This document shows positions 26,161 to 35,138 of a stretch of DNA of 64,000 nt, piece after piece. The first letter of the stretch is position 1, and each line of letters begins with the position of its first letter. The notes under the pieces were generated by a model. The model saw only the letters and a program-made list of their open reading frames with translations, searched no databases and was not told the origin of the DNA. A program made the position numbers and the translations under genes. Origin of the DNA: Vibrio hibernica (GTDB lineage: Bacteria > Pseudomonadota > Gammaproteobacteria > Enterobacterales > Vibrionaceae). The stretch lies in NCBI RefSeq assembly GCF_015223435.1, contig NZ_VHKO01000005.1, positions 62,001-126,000 on the forward strand, written 5' to 3'.

Positions 26161-26194
26161 ATTTAAGCGTTATGTTTACGAGGTTTATATTTAA

Positions 26195-26602
26195 GTGTAT
26201 TTATTCAAAGCATTATTCTTCTTGCTCTTCAGTAAGGAGCGTTTTGGGGACCATGCAAAACAGATTATGGGTAATGAGTATGATATTGAACGAAGAGATA
26301 TTGAAGTTAAAGGGCTACGCGCTGGCTTTTGGTTTTCATTATTAACGACGATCGTGATTCTTGTATTTGTCTTATCTGTAGGTTTTTGGGTTGGGAAGCT
26401 AGATCTCCAAGAGGAAATTAATTGGGTTAGCATTTTTAACTTTTTTGGAGCAGCTCTTACTGGTTGGGCAACATTATTTGCTCTAGGAAACAAGTTTGAA
26501 ACATACGGAGGTAAAGCTATTGGCGATTTATTGCCTCCGTTTATTTTCAAAGTCATATTCGTCCCTGGTTTGTTCTGTTTATTGCTGGGAGCATTAGGTT
26601 AA
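26195..26602 (+). CDS. Cassette 2: membrane protein of unknown function
   Basis: 135 residues from a GTG start at 26195. The first part MYLFKALFFLLFSKERFG may be a membrane anchor. Further spans are FWFSLLTTIVILVFVLSVGFWVG (about 45-67), ISIFNFFGAALTGWATLFALG (about 77-97; the read sequence begins VSIFNFF) and the C-terminal FIFKVIFVPGLFCLLLGALG. It has about three to four spans and no family I recognise. It is the first gene after the IS10-like insertion and probably lost read-through from attI-side promoters. Confidence 0.65.
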   Translation: MYLFKALFFLLFSKERFGDHAKQIMGNEYDIERRDIEVKGLRAGFWFSLLTTIVILVFVLSVGFWVGKLDLQEEINWVSIFNFFGAALTGWATLFALGNKFETYGGKAIGDLLPPFIFKVIFVPGLFCLLLGALG

Positions 26603-26608
26603 TAAACA

Positions 26609-26710
26609 TAACAAATTACTTAAATGGACACTTAGAGTTTGCCATTTTTGGTATAAAGTATGGAATTCGTTGGTAGCTTGTCGAAAGGTGCCATTTAGTA
26701 AAGCGTTATG
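26609..26710 (+). other. attC of cassette 2
   Basis: TAACAAA at 26609, crossover G at 26704 (GTTATG). Arms TTAAATGG and CCATTTAGTAAAGCG pair. It is distinct in its centre from the A and B types. Confidence 0.8.
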
Positions 26711-27157
26711 AAGCTGATGAAAAGCATGAGTTTTTTGGTGGTTTAGTTCATCAAAATTTTAAAGTTGAGCTGTTCAATTTAACGCTATTTTTTGTTGTGA
26801 CTTGGTTTGGTTCTTTGGTGTTGAGCGCCGTTTAAATTCAACTAAAAACTAATATGCCAACAAACTTTTTCGTTCTCAAAATATCATCAAGTGCCAATTA
26901 TTTGGTGGTGACTTTTGTGGGCGACGCAACGTTGTTAAAGTACGTTTCCTAATCGCTGAAATTATATTTTTGGTCAGTTTTGTGGGTCATCAGCACGGCG
27001 TTATTTCAGATGGTTTATCGTGTGCTTTGGGTTTTGTGCCACGGTTGGGAAGCGCCTTTCATAACAAAAAAATTAAATGGACGCATGGAGCTTGGCTGTT
27101 TTGGTTTGAAGTTTCGTGTGTTTGGCAAGTTTAACTGGAAGCGCCATTTATTATGGC
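26704..27157. repeat. Cassette 3, family A
   Basis: 454 bp, starting GTTATGAAGCTGATGAAAAG, attC from 27062. It has a short frame of about 32 codons (MPTNFFVLKISSSANYLVVT...) without a clear ribosome site and no other gene. Body nearly identical to cassette 7. Confidence 0.85.
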
Positions 27158-27610
27158 GTTATGAAGCTGAAGAAAAACATGAATTTTTTGGTGGTTTAGT
27201 TCATCCAAATTTGAAAGTTGAGCGGTTCAATTTAACGTTATTTTTTGCTGTAACTTGGTTTGGTTCTTTGGCGTCGAGCGCCGTTTGAGTTCAACTAAAA
27301 ACTAATATGCCAATTAGCCTTTTCGTTCTCAATATTTCACCAAGTGGCAATTGTTTGGTGGTGACTTTTGTAGGTGGCGCAACGTTGTTAAAGTACGTTT
27401 TTTAATCGCTGAAATTGGGTTTTTGGTGAGTTTCGTGGGTCATCAGCACGGCGTTATTTCAGATGGTTTATAGTGTGCTTTGGGTTTTGTGCCACGGTTG
27501 GGAAGCGCCTTTCATAACAAAAAAATCAAATGGACGCATGGAGCTTGGCTGTTTTGGTTTGAAGTTCTGTGCATTTGGCAAGTTTAACTGGAAGCGCCAT
27601 TTATTGTGGC
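27158..27610. repeat. Cassette 4, family A
   Basis: 453 bp, attC from 27515. It diverges at scattered positions (GAAGAAAAACATGAATTTTT). The 32-codon frame (MPISLFVLNISPSGNCLVVT...) is retained. A TAG falls in the frame that crosses the attC in cassettes 3 and 7. Confidence 0.85.
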
Positions 27611-28038
27611 GTTAGAACGTGTTCGTATTTTTAAGGTTTAAACTCTCCATAAATAGCTAGTTTTCCTGCCAATTAGCACAAGTTTCTCAACCCATTCGTT
27701 CCGTGTTTTTCGCTTCGTGATTTCAACTTTCAATGTAGCTTTTTCGAAAGTCGCGTTTGAGTTTGCTATCTGGTTTTTGGTCGGTTTCGTGGTTGTTAAT
27801 CGTTGAAAGTCTCGTAACCAAGTTCGTCCATTTTTCGTTTTTATTTCAGCTTGATCCCATAAATGTCATTAACCGTTTGAGTAAAATGGGTTTCTTTAAT
27901 ATTTTATTGGGGCGGCCAAGCCGCGTTGAGTTTCGTGGTGTTCTAACAAAAAAATAAATTGGACGTTTGGAGCTTGGCTGTTTTGGTTTTAGGTTTGGCG
28001 CGCTTTGCTAGTTAAGTGGATGCGCCAATTATTTAAGC
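27611..28038. repeat. Cassette 5, family B
   Basis: 428 bp, starting GTTAGAACGTGTTCGTATTT, B-type attC from 27944. It has the hairpin GCGGCCAAGCCGC before the attC and no convincing gene. Confidence 0.85.
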
Positions 28039-28491
28039 GTTATGAAGCTGATGAAAAGCATGAGTTTTTTGGTGGTTTAGTTCATCAAAATTTGAAAGTT
28101 GAGCTGTTCAATTTAACGCTATTTTTTGTTGTGACTTGGTTTGGTTCTTTGGTGTTGAGCGCCGTTTAAATTCAACTAAAAACTAATATGCCAATTGGCT
28201 TTTTCGTTCTCAAAATATCATCAAGTGGCAATTATTTGGTGGTGACTTTTGTAGGCGGCACAACGTTGTTAAAGTAAGTTTTCTAATCGCTGTAATTCGG
28301 TTTTTGATTAGTTTTGTGGGTCATCAGCACGGCGTTATTTCAGATGGTTTATCGTGTGCTTTGGGTTTTGTGCCACGGTTGGGAAACGCCTTTCATAACA
28401 AAAAAATTAAATGGACGCATGGAGCTTGGCTGTTTTGGTTTGAAGTTCGGTGTGTTTGGTAAGTTTAACTGGAAGCGCCATTTATTGTGGC
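28039..28491. repeat. Cassette 6, family A
   Basis: 453 bp, attC from 28396. The short MPIGFFVLKISSSGNYLVVT frame ends two codons earlier than in cassettes 3 and 7 (TAA after LLK). Confidence 0.85.
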
Positions 28492-28944
28492 GTTATGAAG
28501 CTGATGAAAAGCATGAGTTTTTTGGTGGTTTAGTTCATCAAAACTTTAAAGTTGAGCGGTTCAATTTAACGCTATTTTTTGTTGTGACTTGGTTTGGTTC
28601 TTTGGTGTTGAGCGCCGTTTAAATTCAACTAAAAACTAATATGCCAACAAACTTTTTCGTTCTCAAAATATCATCAAGTGCCAATTATTTGGTGGTGACT
28701 TTTGTGGGCGACGCAACGTTGTTAAAGTACGTTTCCTAATCGCTGAAATTATATTTTTGGTCAGTTTTGTGGGTCATCAGCACGGCGTTATTTCAGATGG
28801 TTTATCGTGTGCTTTGGGTTTTGTGCCACGGTTGGGAAGCGCCTTTCATAACAAAAAAATTAAATGGACGCATGGAGCTTGGCTGTTTTGGTTTGAAGTT
28901 TCGTGTGTTTGGCAAGTTTAACTGGAAGCGCCATTTATTATGGC
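28492..28944. repeat. Cassette 7, family A
   Basis: 453 bp, attC from 28849. The body is almost the same as cassette 3. Its attC ends TTATTATGGC, which supplies an ATG in frame with the next cassette. Confidence 0.85.
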
Positions 28945-29372
28945 GTTAGAACGTGTTCGTATTTTCAAAGTTTTAGCTATTCAACAGTGGTTGGTTTTTC
29001 TACCAATTAGCTCAAGTTTCTCAACCCATTCGTTCTGTGTTTTTCGCTTCGTGACTTTAACTTTCAATGTGGCTTTTTCGACAGTCGCGTTTGAATTATG
29101 GGTCTGGTTTTTGGGAGTTTCGTGGTTGTTAATCGCGGAAAATATCGTAACCAAGTTCGTCCATTTCACGTTTTTTATTTCAGCTTGATCCCATAAATGT
29201 CATTAACCGTTTGAGTAAAATGGGTTTCTTTAATATTTTATTGGGGCGGCCAAGCCGCATAGAGTTTCGTGGTGTTCTAACAAAAAAATAAATTGGACGT
29301 TTGGGGCTTGGCTGTTTTGGTTTTAGGTTTGGCGCGCTTTGCAAGTTGAGTGGGTGCGCCAATTATTTAAGC
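28945..29372. repeat. Cassette 8, family B
   Basis: 428 bp, B-type attC from 29278. Preceded by an A-type attC, it has an 82-codon frame from the ATG at 28940, inside that attC. Confidence 0.85.
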
Positions 29373-29800
29373 GTTAGAACGTATTCGTATTTTCAAGGCT
29401 TTAGCTATCCAAAAGTGGTTGGCGTTTCTGCCAATTAGCTTAAGTTTCTCAACCCATTCGCTCTGTGTTTTTCGCTTCGATATTTCAGCTTTCACGTGGC
29501 TTTTGTGAAAGTCGCGTTTGAATTTTCCATCTGGCTTTTGGTGGGTTTCGTGGTTGTTAATCGTTGAAAGTATCGTAGCCAAGTTCGTCTATTTTTCGTT
29601 TTTATTTCAACTTGATCCCATAAATGTCATTAACCGTTTGAGTAAAATGGGTTTCTTTAATATTTTATTGGGGCGGTCAAGCCGCTTGAACATTCGTGGT
29701 GTTCTAACAAAAAAATCAAATGGACGCATGGAGCTTGGCTGTTTTGGTTTGAAGTTTTGTGTGTTTGGTAAATTTAACTGGAAGCGCCATTTATTGTGGC
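29373..29800. repeat. Cassette 9, family B body with an A-type attC
   Basis: 428 bp. The body is family B, but the attC (from 29705) is A-type (AAATGGACGCATGG...GGCGTTA). No difference from cassette 16 was seen by eye. A 1-base deletion relative to cassette 8, near 29487, shifts the plus-strand frame. Confidence 0.88.
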
Positions 29801-30228
29801 GTTAGAACGTATTCGTATTTTCAAGGTTTTAGTTGTTCAAAAGCGGTTGGTGTTTCTGCCAATTAGCCCAAGTTTCTCAACTCATTCGTTCGGTGTTTTT
29901 CGCTTCGATGCTTTATCTTTCAATGTGACTTTTTCGACAGCCGCGTTTGAATTGTGCGTCTGGTTTTTGGTGAGTTTCGTGGTTGTTAATCGCGGAAAAT
30001 ATCGTAACCAAGTTCGTCCATTTTCCGTTTTTATTTCAGCTTGATCCCATAAATGTCATTAACTGTTTGAGTTAAAATGGTTTATTTAATATTTTATTGG
30101 GGCGGCCAAGCCGCATAGAGTTTCGTGGTGTTCTAACAAAAAAATAAATTGGACGGTTGGGGCTTGGCATTTTGGGTTTTAAGTTCGGCGGGCTTTGTTG
30201 GTAAAGTGGGTACGCCAATTATTTAAGC
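29801..30228. repeat. Cassette 10, family B
   Basis: 428 bp, B-type attC from 30134. It has an 82-codon frame beginning at GTG 29796 in the upstream A-type attC. Confidence 0.85.
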
Positions 30229-30656
30229 GTTAGAACGTATTCGTATTTTCAAGGTTTAAGTTGTTCAAAAGCGGTTGGTTTCTCTGTCAATTAGCCCAAG
30301 TTTCTCAACCCATTCGTTCGGTGGTTTTCGCTTCGTGATTTTAACGTTCAATGTAGCTTTTTCGAAAGTAGCGTTTGAGTTTGCCATCTGGTTTTGGGCT
30401 AGTTTTGTAGTTGCGAATTGCTGGCAATATCGTAGCCAAGTTCGTCCATTTTTCGTTTTTATCTCAACTTGATCCCATAAATGTGATTAACCGTTTGAGT
30501 AAAATGGGCTTCTTTAATACTTTATTGGGGCGGTCAAGCCGCTTGAACATTCTTGGTGTTCTAACAAAAAAATAAATTGGACGTTTGGAGCTTGGTATTT
30601 TGGGTGATAGGTTTGGTGCGCTTGGTTAGTAAAGTGGGTTCGCCAATTATTTAAGC
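30229..30656. repeat. Cassette 11, family B
   Basis: 428 bp, B-type attC from 30562. It carries the hairpin GCGGTCAAGCCGC; no gene. Confidence 0.85.
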
Positions 30657-30689
30657 GTTAGTGCCACTACATAAAGGAGAGAAATCCGC

Positions 30690-31022
30690 ATGAGTTCAAT
30701 TGTAGATTACATGGAAGATCTGGAATCAAGGAAAGCACTTGCATCCGTTCTAGAATATCTTTTGGAATGTGACATGATCGAAGATGATCGTGCACGAGGT
30801 ATAAGCCGACAAATCATAGGCGAACAAACCCTAGATAACCTTACAGAGAAACAAATATATCGCTATAACCAAGATGTTCTTCATCTTGTTGAAGTCGCTT
30901 GCGATGGTCATTGCGCTGGCTCTATAGATATTCACGACTTAGTAAATGCATATGGTCGTGACATGGAGCTAGGCGGCACTTATTGTCAGCATTGTATGTA
31001 TGATATTGAAAATCAGCACTAA
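30690..31022 (+). CDS. Cassette 12: small protein with Cys/His cluster, unknown function
   Basis: 110 residues with a good AAAGGAGAG ribosome site. The N-terminal half is helical and charged (MSSIVDYMEDLESRKALASVLEYLLECDMIEDDRARGISRQIIG). The C-terminus has CDGHCAGSIDIHDLVNAYGRDMELGGTYCQHCMYD: Cys-x3-Cys and Cys-x2-Cys, a plausible zinc site. I recognise no family. It ends in a short attC (31020-31086). Confidence 0.7.
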   Translation: MSSIVDYMEDLESRKALASVLEYLLECDMIEDDRARGISRQIIGEQTLDNLTEKQIYRYNQDVLHLVEVACDGHCAGSIDIHDLVNAYGRDMELGGTYCQHCMYDIENQH

Positions 31023-31092
31023 CAAGGCCAATCACAAACGCCAGCAAGCTGGCTGGACTCGCTGACGCTCGCCTGTGTTGGCGGCGTTAGCT
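31020..31092 (+). other. attC of cassette 12 (short type)
   Basis: TAACAAG at 31020 and GGCGTTAG with G at 31086. The inner palindrome GCCAGCAAGCTGGC differs from the A/B types and suggests a cassette from another integron. Confidence 0.8.
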
Positions 31093-31116
31093 GTCTTTTG
31101 AAAATCGAGGAAAACT

Positions 31117-31980
31117 ATGAGTGAAATAGAGCAATGCAACAGTCGGAATATTCCACTACCAATTCAACGAGAAGTTCGTCAGAGGTGTGGCTTTGGCTGT
31201 GTCATTTGTGGTTTGCCGTTGTATGAATATGAGCATATGGAGGAGTGGGCTGTAGTAAAGCGTCATGTTGCTGATGAAATTACACTATTATGTGACCAGC
31301 ACCATAGAGAAAAAACTGGCGGGCTACTGCCAGTTGAAGTTGTGAAAGCTGCAAATAAAGCTCCTTTCAACTTGAAAGAGGGGAACTCTAAGCCTTACAA
31401 CTTACATTTTGCGGGAACTGAAGCAACAATAGAGATCGGCAGCAATAGCTTTACCTGTAAAGATAATGGGTACGGGACCGCAATGGTGCCTGTAAGTGTT
31501 GATGGTACACCATTGATTGGATTGATTTTAGCTGACGGTCATCTACTGCTCAATCTGGTTGTATTCGATGAATGCAACGCACCAGTGCTTCATATCAAAA
31601 ATAACCAACTAATTTATTCGACTTCCCCGTGGGATATACAGTTAGTTGGAAAAAAACTAACAATTAGAGAGGCGCATAAAAAAATTCTATTTGAAGTAGA
31701 GTTTTTCCCTCCTAATCGCGTTGTTATTAATCGCGGGCGTTTGTTGAGAAATGGGGTTGAAATCTTAATAAGACCAAGCAACATTCTAGTAACGAATAAC
31801 TCCACCCTACTTCGAGACTGCCATGCTCATAATTGTTATGGCGGTTTAATAATAGGTTACCATGAAAATCCAGTTGGTGGCTTTATGGCGCTACAGAGTG
31901 TTCCTCGATATTTAGGTGATCGTACTGAAGCGTTGAAGTTTGAAAAGGAGTCACTTCAGCGTATCGAATCATATAGCTAA
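31117..31980 (+). CDS. Cassette 13: HNH-endonuclease-like protein
   Basis: 287 residues. The N-terminal 70 residues carry a zinc-bound HNH-like pattern: RQRCGFGCVICG (CxxC), YEYEHMEEW (first His of HNH) and ITLLCDQHHREKTGG (Cys and HH). The usual Asn of HNH is not obvious. The C-terminal 200 residues are beta-rich with no domain I recognise (SNSFTCKDNGYGTAMVPVSVDGTPLIGLIL..., then LRNGVEILIRPSNILVTNN). HNH nucleases act in restriction, phage defence and mobile DNA. Here a defence role is only suggested by the cassette setting. AGGAAAA precedes the ATG. Confidence 0.7.
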   Translation: MSEIEQCNSRNIPLPIQREVRQRCGFGCVICGLPLYEYEHMEEWAVVKRHVADEITLLCDQHHREKTGGLLPVEVVKAANKAPFNLKEGNSKPYNLHFAGTEATIEIGSNSFTCKDNGYGTAMVPVSVDGTPLIGLILADGHLLLNLVVFDECNAPVLHIKNNQLIYSTSPWDIQLVGKKLTIREAHKKILFEVEFFPPNRVVINRGRLLRNGVEILIRPSNILVTNNSTLLRDCHAHNCYGGLIIGYHENPVGGFMALQSVPRYLGDRTEALKFEKESLQRIESYS

Positions 31981-32101
31981 CAAAGCATTTAAGAGGGATT
32001 CTCAACGCTTGGCATTTTTGCTTCTACTTCAAATTTAGTGTTTAAGGTACAATGCGTTAGGTTGGGTGGTGGCGTTGTTCACCCCTTAATGCGGCGTTAG
32101 A
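31978..32101 (+). other. VCR-like attC of cassette 13
   Basis: About 120 bp from TAACAAAGCATTTAAGAGGG to ATGCGGCGTTAGAAC, crossover G at 32096. The centre (CTTCAAATTTAGTGTTTAAG and GTTAGGTTGGGTGGTGGCGT) is what I recall of the V. cholerae repeat. Confidence 0.85.
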
Positions 32102-32523
32102 ACGTATTCGTATTTTCAAGGTTTAAGTTGTTCAGAAGTGGTTGGCTTTTCTGTCAATTAGCCCAAGTTTCTCAACTCATTCGTTTTGTGTTTGCCGCTT
32201 CGTAACTTTAATTTTGAACGTAGCTTTTGTGAAAGTCGCGTTTGAGTTGTTCATCTGGTTTTTAGTTGGTTTCGTAATTGTTAATCGTTGAAAATATCGT
32301 AGTCAAGTTCGTCCATTTTTCGTTTTTATTTCAGCGTGATCCCATAAATGTTATTAACCGTTTGAGTGAAATGGGTTTCTTTAATATTTTAGTGGGGCGG
32401 TCAAGCCGCTTTAACATTCCTGTTGTTCTAACAAAAAAATAAATTGGACGGTTGGGACTTGGCATTTTGGGTTTTAAGTTTGGCGTGCTTTGTTGGTAAA
32501 GTGGGTTCGCCAATTATTTAAGC
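32096..32523. repeat. Cassette 14, family B
   Basis: 428 bp, B-type attC from 32429. A stop interrupts the reverse-strand frame at the WVEKL position (TGA for TGG). Confidence 0.85.
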
Positions 32524-32952
32524 GTTAGAACGTATTCGTATTTTCAAGGTTTTAGTTATTCAAAAATGGTTGGCTTTTCTGCCAATTAGCCCAAGTTTCT
32601 CAACCCATTTGTTCCGTGTTTTTCGCTTCGATATTCCATCTTTCAATGTGATTTTTGTAAAAGTCGCGTTGAAGTTTGTCATCTGGTTTTGGGCTAGTTT
32701 CGTGGTTGTTAATAGTTGAAAGTATTATCGCCAAGTTCATCTATTTCTCGTTTTTATTTCAGCTTGATCCCATAAATGTCATTAACCGTTTGAGTAAAAT
32801 AGGTTTCTTTAATATTTTGTTGGAGGCGGTCAAGCCGCTTGAACATTCGTGGTGTTCTAACAAAAAAATAAATTGGACGTTTGGGGCTTGGCTGTTTTGG
32901 TTATAGGTTTGGCGCGCTTTGCTGGTTAAGTGTGTGCGCCAATTATTTAGGC
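32524..32952. repeat. Cassette 15, family B
   Basis: 429 bp, B-type attC from 32858. The hairpin flank reads GGAGGCGGTCAAGCCGC. Confidence 0.85.
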
Positions 32953-33380
32953 GTTAGAACGTATTCGTATTTTCAAGGCTTTAGCTATCCAAAAGTGGTT
33001 GGCGTTTCTGCCAATTAGCTTAAGTTTCTCAACCCATTCGCTCTGTGTTTTTCGCTTCGATATTTCAGCTTTCACGTGGCTTTTGTGAAAGTCGCGTTTG
33101 AATTTTCCATCTGGCTTTTGGTGGGTTTCGTGGTTGTTAATCGTTGAAAGTATCGTAGCCAAGTTCGTCTATTTTTCGTTTTTATTTCAACTTGATCCCA
33201 TAAATGTCATTAACCGTTTGAGTAAAATGGGTTTCTTTAATATTTTATTGGGGCGGTCAAGCCGCTTGAACATTCGTGGTGTTCTAACAAAAAAATCAAA
33301 TGGACGCATGGAGCTTGGCTGTTTTGGTTTGAAGTTTTGTGTGTTTGGTAAATTTAACTGGAAGCGCCATTTATTGTGGC
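32953..33380. repeat. Cassette 16, family B body with an A-type attC (copy of cassette 9)
   Basis: 428 bp, base-for-base the same as 29373-29800 as far as I can see by eye, 3580 bp downstream in the same orientation. Confidence 0.9.
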
Positions 33381-33408
33381 GTTAAATGTCATCGGCTACG
33401 GAGAGCTA

Positions 33409-33684
33409 ATGCCTAATTGGTTGAACGAATTCTTATATGTATTGGCTTTATCAAAGAAAACTCAGTGGGCCCTTATTTTTGGCGCTGTGTTCTACTTTGG
33501 TATCCTTCTTCTTGGTCAGCATATGCTCAGTAACTTTGAGTTACAGGGCTCTGTAAAAGGGATTCAGGATGTCATTGCTCATAAAATTGCTAAGAAATAC
33601 GATAAAGCTGCATTAGTTGCTCTCTTTTCATTTCTGGTTCTAGCGTATAAATGCTACCAAAAAGATAAGAAGCGGTTCTGGTAA
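33409..33684 (+). CDS. Cassette 17: small membrane protein
   Basis: 91 residues. I start at the ATG at 33409 (GGAG 5 bases upstream); the open frame also extends to a GTG at 33376 inside the preceding attC. A hydrophobic span WALIFGAVFYFGILLLGQHML (about 19-39), a soluble loop FELQGSVKGIQDVIAHKIAKKYDK, and a second span AALVALFSFLVLAYKC with a basic tail QKDKKRFW follow. No recognised family. Confidence 0.65.
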   Translation: MPNWLNEFLYVLALSKKTQWALIFGAVFYFGILLLGQHMLSNFELQGSVKGIQDVIAHKIAKKYDKAALVALFSFLVLAYKCYQKDKKRFW

Positions 33685-33692
33685 AGTGCATT

Positions 33693-33800
33693 TAACAAAA
33701 AAAGTCACGGCGACCCAATACTCTCCACTTGAGCTTTGTGCGCCAAAATACTCGCACAAAGCTCAAGCTCCGGTATTGGGCGCGTGCTTTAGGCGTTAGA
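33693..33800 (+). other. attC of cassette 17
   Basis: TAACAAA at 33693, crossover G at 33795. It has a long inner palindrome (GAGCTTTGTGCG / CGCACAAAGCTC) and outer arms CCAATACT/GTATTGG. It is unlike the A or B types. Confidence 0.85.
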
Positions 33801-34221
33801 ACGTGTTCGTATTTTCAAGGTTTTGCTTGTTCAAAAGTGGTCTGCTTTCTTATCAATTAGCATAAGTTTCTCAACCCATTCGTTTTGCTTTTGTCGCTTC
33901 GTAACTTTAATTTTTAACGTAGCTTTTGTGAAAGTCGCGTTTGAATTGTGCATCTGGTTTTTGGTGGGGTTCGTGGTTGTTAATTGCTGTAAATATCGTA
34001 ACCAAGTACATCTGTTTTTCGTTTTTATCTCAGCTTGATCCCATAAATATCATTAACCGTTTGAGTAAAATGGGTTTCTTTAATATTTTAGTGGGGCGGT
34101 CAAGCCGCTTGAACATTAGTGGTGTTCTAACAAAAAAATAAATTGGACGTTGGGGCTTGGCAGTTTTGGTTTTAGGTTTGGCGCGCTTTGTTGGTTAAGT
34201 GGGTTCGCCAATTATTTAAGC
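33795..34221. repeat. Cassette 18, family B
   Basis: 427 bp, B-type attC from 34128. It is one of the more divergent copies (TTTGCTTTTGTCGCTTCG). Confidence 0.85.
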
Positions 34222-34280
34222 GTTATGCACTCAGGGGGATCGTTTGAGTTATCCAAAAAAGAATATTTAAGTATGAATCA

Positions 34281-35033
34281 ATGTCTATACAAGCTTTGAC
34301 AAACCTTAAGTCTCAAGCGATATATTTCAATTCTCCATTGAACTTTAATGATCCATTCGACTGCAGAATGGATATTAAATTTCGTGTCCCCTATATAGAT
34401 GAAGTCCCTTATATACTTAAATTCCTAAGGGAAGAACTTAAAGATCATCCAAAATTGACTGAAATCGAAAGTCAGTCTACTGGTGAGTTGGCTGCCATGG
34501 GGGTGGTTCTTGCAGAAAATATGCTAAAGGAGCGTGCAAATGAGGTTTTTAAATCTAGAGGTGTATGCTGCTTCAGCGAAAGTAATGATAATCTTTTGAT
34601 GTGGTCTCATTATGCATCGTCCGCTAAAGGTTTTTGCTTAGAGTTTGATACTGATAACGAACATTTTGGAAAATTGTTACCTGTCGAGTACCTCGATAAT
34701 CCGCCTGAGCTGGATTATCGGAAAATATTTTCAATAGATGGCTTGTATTTCTTGAAGGCGCTATTTTGTACAAAGTCATCTAATTGGAGCTACGAAAAGG
34801 AATGGCGTGCTTTACATAGTGAGATAAATAAGGTGTACCACTATCCAAAAGAGTCGTTAACAGGTGTGTACTTCGGCCCTGAGGCCGACCAAGATTTCTT
34901 AGAAATTATCTGCCTAATTATTCAAGGCCAGAATCCAGAGGCTAAATTTTATAAAGGGACGCGGTCCAAAGAGCATTACAAAGTGACTTTTGAGGAAGTT
35001 AACTATACGCCTCATATATTGGCAAATGCATAA
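34281..35033 (+). CDS. Cassette 19: DUF2971 family protein, possibly lacking its N-terminal start
   Basis: 250 residues. ALTNLKSQAIYFNSPLNFNDPFDCRMDIKF, CCFSESNDNLLMWSHYASSAKGFCLEFD and ALFCTKSSNWSYEKEWRAL are the typical DUF2971 blocks (NDPFD, WSHYAdshkGfclef, KsxxWxyExEwR). Function is unknown; members occur near defence and mobile loci. The frame stays open upstream of ATG 34281 as ...IQKRIFKYESM, matching the usual YKY strand of the family, but contains no ATG/GTG/TTG before a TGA at 34245. Either the start is rare (ATC/ATA) or a frameshift in A6 (34255-34260) has removed it. Confidence 0.75.
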   Translation: MSIQALTNLKSQAIYFNSPLNFNDPFDCRMDIKFRVPYIDEVPYILKFLREELKDHPKLTEIESQSTGELAAMGVVLAENMLKERANEVFKSRGVCCFSESNDNLLMWSHYASSAKGFCLEFDTDNEHFGKLLPVEYLDNPPELDYRKIFSIDGLYFLKALFCTKSSNWSYEKEWRALHSEINKVYHYPKESLTGVYFGPEADQDFLEIICLIIQGQNPEAKFYKGTRSKEHYKVTFEEVNYTPHILANA

Positions 35034-35138
35034 CAAGTCGTGCCAGTCGGACAGTTTGTTCCGTGGCTCCTTTTGTACGGGGCGCTACGCTCGCACAAAA
35101 AGCCACTCCACAAACTGCCGTTGCACTCGGCGTTATGA
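35031..35138 (+). other. attC of cassette 19
   Basis: TAACAAG at 35031, crossover G at 35132. The inner palindrome GGCTCCTTTTGTACGG / CACAAAAAGCC and arms GGACAGTTTGT / ACAAACTG are seen. Confidence 0.85.

Noticed and set aside
26980-27288. 102-codon frame starting MWVISTALFQMVYRV and its copies (28314-28622, and a 60-codon version at 28767)
   Set aside because: It runs across an attC into the next cassette (ITKKLNGRMELGCFG... is attC sequence) and has no ribosome site. It exists only because of cassette order, so it is not listed as a gene.
29367-29582. Reverse-strand 71-codon frame ...EWVEKLKLIGRNANHF in family B (also 32947-33162)
   Set aside because: Hydrophilic and protein-like, but other copies have stops at the Trp (cassettes 10 and 14), and a 1-base indel shifts the frame between cassettes. 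Not a conserved gene.
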